Positions 7,780-15,000 of a stretch of DNA of 15,000 bases are shown here, piece by piece; the stretch's first letter is position 1, and every line of letters starts with the position of its first letter. Origin of the DNA: Cryptococcus deneoformans JEC21. Lineage: Eukaryota; Basidiomycota; Tremellomycetes; Tremellales; Cryptococcaceae. The position numbers were made by a program, and so were the translations under genes. The stretch spans positions 440,781-455,780 of the forward strand of contig NC_006679.1 in the NCBI RefSeq assembly GCF_000091045.1, given 5' to 3'. A model generated the notes under the pieces. The model worked only from the letters and a program-made list of their open reading frames with translations. It was not told the origin of the DNA and ran no database searches.

Positions 7780-10700
7780 TTACGACATATCGAATCCCGC
7801 TCCGGAGTTGATGGCCTGAAGAAGTTTAGCTCGCAAAGTCGCCTCAGTCTGGCATGATCAGGTTAGAGAACAAGCTTGCTCGGAAGTTTATTCGAAACGT
7901 ACAGTATAGCCTGGCAATTTCAGAAGATTGAAACAGGCAGCTACGATTTATTAGCACGTCCACCACCTGCTCTTCATTCTGAGACTTACAGGCCGACGGC
8001 AATCTGTCCATGTCCCCTCCGTTAAACCGCACTCCAAATTGAGGGTTCAGCTGCGAAAATCCAAGTCTGATTACCACGGGTTCAGTCACCTTGTACATTT
8101 GACTTAAAACCGATGAAAAACTCACAGCGGCGGTCTAGAACAACTCGTGACAAAACGCAACAGGGCCCTCTTTTGCTCTTCCGTGAATCCTTGAACCACC
8201 TTCCAAAAAAGGGCTGGGGTGACATCATTCGGAAACCCATCGAAGTTGCAGTGAGCTTTGAGATCCTTGAGATCGATAGGTTTCTAGGATATATGACAGG
8301 CATCAACATTAATTTAACGAAGAAATTAAATGCGACTGACCTCTTCGCCTCCGATTAGTTGCTGGAGCTCTTGCTGGTCGAACATTCGCAGCCCTGTAGC
8401 TTATATGAGCACTGGATTGTACCACATGGTAATGAACCCACATTTTGCATCAAGAAGATCCGAGAGACCAATGAAAAAGGCTTTGCTTTGCGCTGCGATT
8501 TGTTTATCTAGCTTGTACTTACAGACATGTTGAATGTCTACATTGTCTGTTGGCAGGTATACAATAAGCGATAGATGTTTTTGCTCACATTCATGCCTGT
8601 TTTCTGCTGTGACAGGTATATCGGAGCCTCCAGGTACAAGGTCAATCTGTCTTTGGACACCGAATTCTAGTCAAGATGTTAACATCACAGTCTCTGTGAG
8701 TGCTGGTAGACACCCACCCTCAATGGTAGTGGAAAATGTCAGCGCCATATCCTCCGGCTTAGGATCGTTCTTCAAAACTACACGTGTACTGTCAACATGT
8801 GGTTCTGTGCTGGGGACATCGACACTGACTAATAAGGCCCTTGTAGAGATCTTTGTCTAAAGACGCGAGGTCGTCTAAATAAGATTGTCTTCCGAGCCAT
8901 TTGGCCACTATCGCCAAATCGTAAGATCACTTCATCCTCAGGACAACGCAATTACCCACAGAAAAATGCAGCGAAGGTGACATCGACCAATATCCCGTCA
9001 TAAATGGCTTTACCCAACACCTGACCAATCTAGATAGCTAATAAGTCCAAGTGCTCACACACTACCAAAGCAACTCACAAATCGATACCAACTCAGATTG
9101 TGGGCTAGTAGACTTGGTGTTAGCATAGCTGTTTTCAATGGTTATGTACTTCTTACACTCAGACGCATAAGAATGCGGATTTGGATAAAGCTCATTTTGA
9201 TCGGTCACCAGCCACAGCCCTCGATTGCTGTCAAACACTTCCTTCGACAAACTGGCTCAACTCGTCAGCAATGTCCTTTTTCCATACAAATGATAACCTA
9301 CATAGTTAAGAATTCTTTATACAACCCACCGCCATCTATGCCCGCCTCAGTGATTCCATACTGATCGACAAAAGTTATATCGACCCTCCCTTTCAAGGCT
9401 GGACCCAAGTTAGATAGTTCGTCAAACCCGTCCTGGGCTACATGGTCTCTTCTGATTTTGGCAGAGGATCTGAACATTCTACCGTGGTATTCGATGCCGA
9501 GTTTTGCCTTGTCCGCCCTACTCGACTTGTTAAGCAGTTTCCAATGTGCAGAACAACACTTACTCGATGAACATCTGGAAAACTTGCACTCTGGTTTCGA
9601 AGGGGACAGCCATGGGTAAGTTGTTCAGTAGGCCCAGTCTTGGAGAGATGTATGCCATTTGACGCTTGCTATATCTATGCCGCGCCCGAGCCCAGCGGGG
9701 CAAAGTATCAGAGGTGACGTCTCTTTCTTCATCGTTCAGACCAGAAAGCTCAGCATCTTCATAGCTGATGAATCCTTCGTCAGCCGCGAACGATCTTTGA
9801 TGGCAAAACATACACAGCTGCTTCGACGAAGCCCTGCATGTCCATTTGGGTTTTCATGACCCAGAAATCGGACCTGGCGAACTGTCGTCTCGCACTGCGA
9901 GCACACAAATGAGCTTCCTTTCCTACGTCGAATAAAATAGAATCAGACTTACTTTCTTTCAACAACGCGAGTGACTCCCTTGGTAAACAATGCTCTCGCC
10001 TCTTCGTTCCCTCTCCTGTCCCTTCCTTTACCATTCGGAGCTCCTCCAGGAGATGAGACTCCACTGATGTAACCCCAGTAGGCAAGATCCCTCCAGATAG
10101 CTGCGAGTTGCAATACTTCGTCTGTGTTGAAGGGGTTGCGATCAGGGGAGAAAAATTCATCATCGGGCGTGAGGAGAAGATAGTGGCAGTACATGTGAGT
10201 CAACAGAAGGAGGCATGGGGCGACAGGATCTGGGTCACTAGTCAATATCCTTTCCTATAGAACGTGTTGTAACTCACTGTCTGAGAATTGTTCCCAAGCA
10301 GAACGATCCTCAGTACCTTCCCATTTGCCTCTTACACCTTCTCTCCAGATGCTTTTCAGCAACGCCAGTCCCCTTTTCCCGTCTACAAGGGAATCTAATA
10401 CAGCCTCCCACTTCGGACTGCCCCGATAAGCGCTCAGCATCCCTAAAAAAAAGGAAGAGAAATCGATCAGAAGAGTTGCGGGTGCACCCCTTGGAAGGGA
10501 AAGGATATACTGTGTCAAAATCGAGATGTGAGACGCAGTTGATAAAAGCACGAGCTTTGAGCAAATCGTCAGGGGAAGCGGGATTCTTCGAGGACGGGGT
10601 GGTTTACGCGAAGGCATAACAACCGTGTCATCAGGTATCTCATCATCACTGTCTTCCACGATTGGCTCCATGATTACGTCCTCATCTTGTGTGCTCCCCT

Positions 10701-11927
10701 CAATCCATTTCCCCCAGCCATCATGCATTTGGCTTAGAACAGCTCCAACGACGCTCATCCAAGCGGCTGCACCATGAATACCGCTCCGAGAAAGCAGCTG
10801 GCCAGATATGCCAAATGTCACGAGATTAGCGAGGAAGTAAGTCTTGCCCAGTTCATCCGACAGTCGACCTTCGGTCAAAATCTGGGGGTTTTGTGATGCA
10901 AACGGGATCACAATGTCGAAAATATGGAAGTTGGCAGATAAATATGTCAAAGCTTGTAAGGGTAACGAAGAGGGAAGATTGGGAATAGCAAAGAGTTGGT
11001 TGACCATTGGTGCGAGGACGGGAGCGAGTTGAGAAGGAGAAGCTGCCGACAGCGGGGAAGCAAGAAGCCTGATGATGGGTGAGATGGACGGATGTTTCTT
11101 CTTAGGTAACTTCGTAAAATCAGTCTTTATCAACATGGAGATAGATGAGTCAACTCACGCTTGCTGATATCAATTTCGACAGGATGGACACGAGTTTGTC
11201 GACCCATTGGTTATTTAGAATAGCTTCTAGCCATTCATATCGAGCGGTGTCGGCCAGCTGTGCTGGGAATCCGGTGTAAGAGGAAGGGTCGGCAATTGCC
11301 TCCAGCCCGGATAATATAGAAGGAACATGTACAGTGCTGGCATAATAATAAGCTCGAGGACGATATGATAATTGAAATATACTCACGTTGGATTGCAATC
11401 TACTACATGCAATAGCCTTATGCTAAGCAGACCCAGTATCCGACCCCACCCGGGGTCGCGATTTAATGGTTCAACGAGATTCGGTCTTCCATCTAGGACA
11501 AATGCAGCGTTAGCTGAGCTATCGCAACTGGATATAAAAAGAAACGTGACAGACCTTTTACCTGGAGACCAAGATCGCACCAATTGGCTGACACGATCTG
11601 TTTTCGATCTGTGTCCTTTTTGTTTTTGGCATCTCTCAACAACACCACCATCTCTCTCCCCCCCTTTTCAACATTGAGCCCTCCTTCTATTCCCAGGCTC
11701 CTCTCCAGATCATCCAATATCCTTTCTCTGAAGTCCCGTGCCACCTTCCTTCCTCTCCATACTTTTTGTATTTCGATAGCCGCCAATTCTTGATGACGCT
11801 TTTCTTCTCGAGCGAGTCGTTCTGCCCGGACAGAGCTTAGTAAGTCCGACGAACTTGTGGACGTGCTGGTTGAGAGGTTGACATTGTTGCTCTTCGAATT
11901 GGACAAAAGGAAGGCTGGGTCGAACAT
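7780..11927 (-). CDS. HUL5: HECT E3 ubiquitin ligase, Hul5/UBE3C type
   Basis: Hul5/UBE3C ligases bind the proteasome and extend ubiquitin chains, aiding degradation of misfolded proteins. I rebuilt 20 exons, all in phase: 11927-11555, 11492-11387, 11336-11159, 11109-10278, 10229-9953, 9894-9814, 9764-9564, 9517-9302, 9251-9157, 9104-9079, 9029-8960, 8907-8830, 8777-8718, 8666-8589, 8537-8442, 8393-8341, 8283-8126, 8066-7990, 7940-7903 and 7848-7780. The product is 1053 aa, close to human UBE3C. An IQ-like motif (AIEIQKVWRGRKVAR) lies near residues 50-65. The family signature SKRQMAYISPRLGLLNNLP precedes the HECT domain (about 700-1053), which shows EAGIDGGGLYKEFL, HNLSWYRF, GQVLGKAIYDGILVD and FVTSCSRPPLLGF. 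The catalytic Cys is near 1021 in ACFNLLKLPGY, and the tail ends GAGFDMS. The first donor (GTCTGT) is the weakest. All conserved residues I looked for are present, so the gene appears intact. Confidence 0.95.
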
Positions 11928-12251
11928 TTTACGCCCTGGGCTGTCTGTTTGTCAGAAACTTTGTAGTCTGTCAGTAATAGATATAGAAGATGAACAGTTC
12001 GCAGAAGACCGACGACACATCATCACCATCCCCCACCGTCACATCGATCAGCTCTCGGCGGCAAATAACAATCGCTTTGTATCTTCCACGTCATGACATT
12101 ATAACCCATAGATCTACTGGTACCTACGGAAAAGAATGTACCCCCCCACCCTTTTGATCCCGCGGCGCGTTTTTGACTATACCCCATAAATATGATTTTG
12201 AATTGTTCATGGACTTATAACTGTCCGTTTTTTTCGATCACGGCACCCTAG
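11928..12251. other. HUL5 upstream region and left flank of the transposon remnants
   Basis: This stretch starts with the HUL5 promoter and 5' UTR, read on the minus strand. A small plus-strand ORF (11857-12096) overlaps HUL5 exon 1 and is probably a shadow. From about 12115 the sequence changes character, with a run of seven C followed by ACCC, a GC-rich patch and a T-rich patch. It may be the left end of the Tc1-like element, but I cannot define a terminal inverted repeat because the right end of that element is missing. Confidence 0.45.
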
Positions 12252-12954
12252 GTCACCCTTACTACCAAGCGGACTATTGTGGAAGCCCACAAAAGTGGGA
12301 AATCATTCAGCAATCTTGCAAAAAAAATATAAGCGTCCCAAATATACAATCAAGCGCTGGTGTCGAGAGTATGCGCACCGTGGACACACTTATCCGCTTC
12401 CAATCTCTGGAAGGCCAAAGATGTTGGACCAGGGACAAGTAAGGAATCTTTTGAGGGACTTTGTTCGCACTCCCCGTGAACCCTGGAGCGTCCACGCGAA
12501 GAGATACAATGTCAACGTGACAACTATCGTCAAGGTGGCTCATGAGCATGGGTTTTACCGCAGAATTATGAGGCGCAAGCCTTATCTTTCGCCCAAAACC
12601 ATAGCTAAGAGGAAAGAGTGGGCAAGGAACAACGTGAAGAGGGACTGGCGGGACGTTGTTAAATGTGCATTGGAGCTGGGGGGAGGAATTACGAGGCGGC
12701 CAAGGACTACCCGACACGTAGGCGAAGCGTACGCTCCGCAACACATCCTGCCAACCTTCCATTCTGGTCGACAGAGCCTGATGGTTTGGGGAGCGATTAG
12801 CTACTACCAAAAATTCCCTCTTTTACGCCTTCCTCTGGCTCCATCGACGATCAAAAATGGTGTCAGGACCAAGGCCGAGTCCCTCAACGGACCCAGGTAC
12901 ACCGAGATGGTGATGTCGTTTGAGATAGGAGAGCAGTTTTGGGTTGTCAGGTGA
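12252..12954 (+). pseudogene. Tc1/mariner-type transposase, broken and 3'-truncated
   Basis: Tc1/mariner transposases cut and paste DNA with a DDE/D catalytic triad behind helix-turn-helix domains. The first helix-turn-helix reads TIVEAHKSGKSFSNLAKK in the frame open from 12252. At a run of eight A (12320-12327) the frame jumps to KRPKYTIKRWCREYAHRGHT, so one A has probably been gained. The second helix-turn-helix region (SGRPKMLDQGQVRNLLRDF, then PWSVHAKRYNVNVTTIVK) and the family block PQHILPTFHSGRQSLMVWGA are clear. The segment that normally holds the first catalytic Asp, usually like WTDE, reads DVVKCALELGGG, so that Asp is gone. The ORF stops at 12954, and the HGAPYH-type and PDLNPIE-type motifs are absent. 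No ATG opens the first frame. This is an inactive relic. Confidence 0.85.
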
Positions 12955-12984
12955 GTTCCCGTACTGCACGCAGAAAAATTAAAG

Positions 12985-13430
12985 CGTTTGTTCGGAATCG
13001 GTTGTTATCCATCAGAGGGCACCGCGGCCAGATGGACAACTCGGGTAATTAAGGCCATCCTGGCGTTGGAGCGAAACAATGTACACTGGCCAGATGAAAA
13101 TGAGAGGAAGGCTATAGACAGGCGCTTTGAAGAGGAGGAGGACATTCCTGATGGATGTGTGGGGATTATCGACGGGTTTCATGTTCCCTTCGCTTACAAG
13201 CCTGCTCGCCATAATGCGGTCGATTTCTTTTCATACAAAGGGCGTTACGGCTTCAGCACCCAGGAATTTGCGACCATATGAAGAGGATTCGGTACTTCCA
13301 GTACGGTTATCCTGCTTCTGCTCACGATGCTCGGATCTTCAAGAACTGTTCTCTCTTTGAAGTGGCTAATGCCGACGCTCAGAGGAACAGTGAAGCCATG
13401 CTGCAAGGCCGACCTCGACAATTTGGTTAA
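12985..13430 (+). pseudogene. PIF/Harbinger (HARBI1-like) transposase fragment, frameshifted
   Basis: This belongs to the DDE nuclease superfamily 4 of PIF/Harbinger transposons. The first frame reads GTAARWTTRVIKAILALE, HWPDENERKAIDRRF and VGIIDGFHVPFAYKPA, where IDG holds the first catalytic Asp, then VDFFSYKGRYGFSTQ. Near 13262-13268 the frame shifts to GICDHMKRIRYFQYGYPAS and AHDARIFKNCSLF, where HDARIF holds the second Asp. It ends at a TAA at 13428-13430. Both the region before the family's central part and the third catalytic residue are missing. It abuts the Tc1 relic within about 30 bp, which suggests nested insertion followed by deletion. Confidence 0.85.
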
Positions 13431-13442
13431 TCCGCCATCATA

Positions 13443-13880
13443 TCAGCGCTCATGAGGATACCAAAAAAGAAAGACATTGACTTTGAGAGCAACACCTTGG
13501 AACTGTTGACTGTCGCAGCCATTGTCAGCAGTAAGGTACTGTAGACACTTTCTCGACCAAAAATCCTTCTTCTCATGACCGGTTTTCCAGTTATGAAAGT
13601 TGGGGAGCCTTTCATTCTCAGGAAGAATGGTTGACAACCATAACAGTACAGCAACGTGCTCCTCTGCGGCCGAGACGCCATCGTTGTTGGTATCTGTCGC
13701 CCATTGCTTGTTGGAGTTTCGCTGCTTCTTCTGGATCGCATTGGGGACTTGATCAGTGTCTTCATTCTGTCTTGTAGGGGGATGATTGGTGATTGTTGAG
13801 ATGAACGGAGTCTGAGGTAAGAACAAGTCAAGAGCAGTATGTGTGAGATTAGCAAGAATGAAAAGGCCACCTTCATTCAA
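13443..13880 (-). pseudogene. Possible SANT-like accessory protein of a Harbinger-type element
   Basis: A minus-strand ORF of 145 codons. Its middle reads WATDTNNDGVSAAEEHVAVL, then NFHNWKTGHEKKDFW, CLQYL and DSQQFQGVALKV. The pattern of W..D..DG.S, a short linker, then KK..W...CL.YL resembles the SANT/Myb-like DNA-binding protein encoded as the second ORF of many fungal PIF/Harbinger transposons; this match is from memory of the pattern only. The end (VNVFLFWYPHER) departs from that pattern, so a break near 13460 is likely. Its tail-to-tail orientation to the Harbinger transposase 12 bp away supports one decayed two-gene element. A second minus-strand ORF over the same bases (13427-13876) is a shadow. 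Confidence 0.5.
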
Positions 13881-14217
13881 CGGTCGGTCTTACCGGTCAA
13901 TTATTGTTATGCATACTAACGCCATCGCTATTTCAGCATTCTGTGCTTTTTATTCACGACATACATTGATCAGTACAAATAGACATAACGATAAGGCTGG
14001 CACATCTTAGCATATCTCGTTACTAACCGTCGTTCAAGTCATTATGTGTCCTAAAATATTATCGTAACGTTCAAATGATGAGAAGTGATATACTCTCAAG
14101 TCCGTCATTCAGGCAATTCCCTGATATATTACAGCTGAGCTCATGTACAGTTTCCGACGTCTAAACACTCTCGCTTCTTACCGCTCATGATTGGGATTTG
14201 GAGCGATGCTTGGTAGG
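13881..14217. other. Intergenic stretch between the transposon remnants and the right-edge gene
   Basis: These 337 nt have no supported ORF. They hold the 3' UTR of the right-edge minus-strand gene and perhaps the outer part of the Harbinger-like remnant. I looked for matching inverted ends and target-site duplications and did not find a convincing pair. Confidence 0.5.
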
Positions 14218-15000
14218 TTAAGTAGGTATCCTTCCAGCTACTAACCTGGCACCATTCTCCACCACCCCTAACATATGCGCTGGTAGGAATCCTTCACCAA
14301 CGCCCGCTACACTTGCTAGGGTGTTCATCTGTTGGAAAAGCTTATAATCTCTCGGGTGTAAACCAGCAGCTGAAGGACCGAGGAGGTGAGGGCCTGCAAT
14401 TACACCGACTGTACCCCGGCAATGTCAGGTCTTGGTAGAACTGGGAGAGGATACGCGAAACACATACAAGCAAATACAGCAACAGCAAACACAGCAAACC
14501 TCCCGAGAGTATCTCTGGAATCATTCGTACCGTGAAAGAAAAACTGGACAATACCACCTGTCGCCTGGTCCGTTGTCCAAGAATGTCTCTTATGACGGCG
14601 CCGGACAGGCCCTGGTGAGATGTCAATATTTCATCGCATCTCATGTCCAAAGGCGGGACTTACCTCCTCCATTCTTGGCCCTCTCCAGCTTCTTCATTTT
14701 AACCTCATCCTCTAAGATTGTACACCTGACACCCAAGGCATCCACCAATGCCTCATACTCCTCTTCTTCCGCGATAGTCTCTCCAGATTCGGAAAGTCCT
14801 TCCAAATGCTTATGATCTCGTGGATGAGCCCGTTGCAAAATCTGATCAGAATTGATGGGAGGGGGCTCGACCGTATAAGCCGGTGGCTCTGAAGAAATTG
14901 TTTCGTGAAGAGCAGAATCTGTCGCTGCGCTGGCATCGATATATTCACGTATGCCTTTCTCGATGCGGACAGCAGGGTCTTGTGAAGGTGAGCCCGCAGA
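14218..15000 (-). CDS. Unrecognised protein with one C-terminal membrane segment (partial at right edge)
   Basis: I do not recognise the family. Three exons are in phase: from the window edge to 14664, 14611-14468, and 14408-14218. The introns are 52 nt (GTAAGT donor, CACCAG acceptor) and 59 nt (GTATGT donor, CTGACAT branch, TACAG acceptor). The 223 visible residues start with an acidic region, then a likely coiled coil (EEEEYEALVDALGVRC, EDEVKMKKLERAK), a Gly patch, a basic cluster (PVRRRHKRH), and one hydrophobic helix created by the second splice, FAVFAVAVFAFGVIAG. A tail of about 55 residues follows the helix. Two similar short motifs, HPRDHKHLE and HPRDYKLFQ, lie on either side of the membrane segment. 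A possible last intron with a GTTAGT donor and CTTAAC branch would change the final residues from LVAGRIPT to IAPNPNHER. A single-pass membrane protein is likely; its function is unknown. Confidence 0.72.

Noticed and set aside
7844..9364. Many short ORFs on both strands, some of them long antisense frames
   Set aside because: The whole span is explained by HUL5 exons and introns, whose HECT motifs are in phase across all junctions.
12115..12250. Possible terminal inverted repeat of the Tc1-like element
   Set aside because: No matching inverted copy was found to the right of 12954; the right end appears deleted, so the repeat cannot be defined.
13427..13876. Minus-strand ORF with a hydrophobic start that could suggest a secreted protein
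   Set aside because: It is in a shifted frame over the SANT-like ORF and has Arg/Ser-rich low-complexity content and no recognisable domain.
1..15000. CRISPR array, tRNA or rRNA genes, bacterial operons
   Set aside because: No spaced direct repeats, no cloverleaf with conserved T-loop, and no rRNA signature were seen; the gene structure is eukaryotic.

Overview
The window looks like nuclear DNA of a basidiomycete yeast, most like Cryptococcus or another member of the Tremellales. Genes are dense and lie on both strands. Introns are numerous and short (mostly 45-60 nt), with GT..AG ends and CTAAC/CTGAC-type branch sites a few bases before the acceptor. The best-recognised proteins (Dcp1, an Ett1/Nro1 family protein, a Hul5/UBE3C-type HECT ligase) are conserved eukaryotic housekeeping proteins. 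I rebuilt all gene models by hand from splice signals and frame continuity. Species-level placement is inference.

Layout, left to right. (1) Positions 1-875, minus strand: the 5' part of an unrecognised five-exon gene that runs off the left edge. (2) 1404-3266, minus: DCP1, complete, five exons, 545 aa. (3) 3745 to about 5450, plus: a region transcribed divergently from DCP1 with good splice-linked exons but no recognisable product. It is either a poorly conserved gene or a decaying one, and it carries a 27-bp tandem duplication. (4) 5693-7552, plus: the Ett1/Nro1 homologue, three exons, 583 aa, with an apparent GC-AG intron. (5) 7780-11927, minus: the Hul5-type HECT E3 ligase, 20 exons, 1053 aa, converging tail-to-tail with ETT1. 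(6) About 12250-13880: a transposon graveyard holding a broken Tc1/mariner transposase, a truncated and frameshifted PIF/Harbinger transposase, and a minus-strand ORF resembling the SANT-like second protein of Harbinger elements. (7) 14218-15000, minus: the 3' part of a gene for an unrecognised single-membrane-segment protein that runs off the right edge.

Dcp1 acts in mRNA decapping, Ett1 in translation termination or oxygen/sterol signalling, and Hul5 in proteasome-associated ubiquitin chain extension. They are not an operon, and nothing suggests they form one system. I found no clearly new defence, biosynthetic or mobile system. The most informative points are the GC-AG intron, the microexon-rich HECT coding region, a possible in-frame optional intron in HUL5, the unexplained plus-strand gene beside DCP1, and the transposon remnants.
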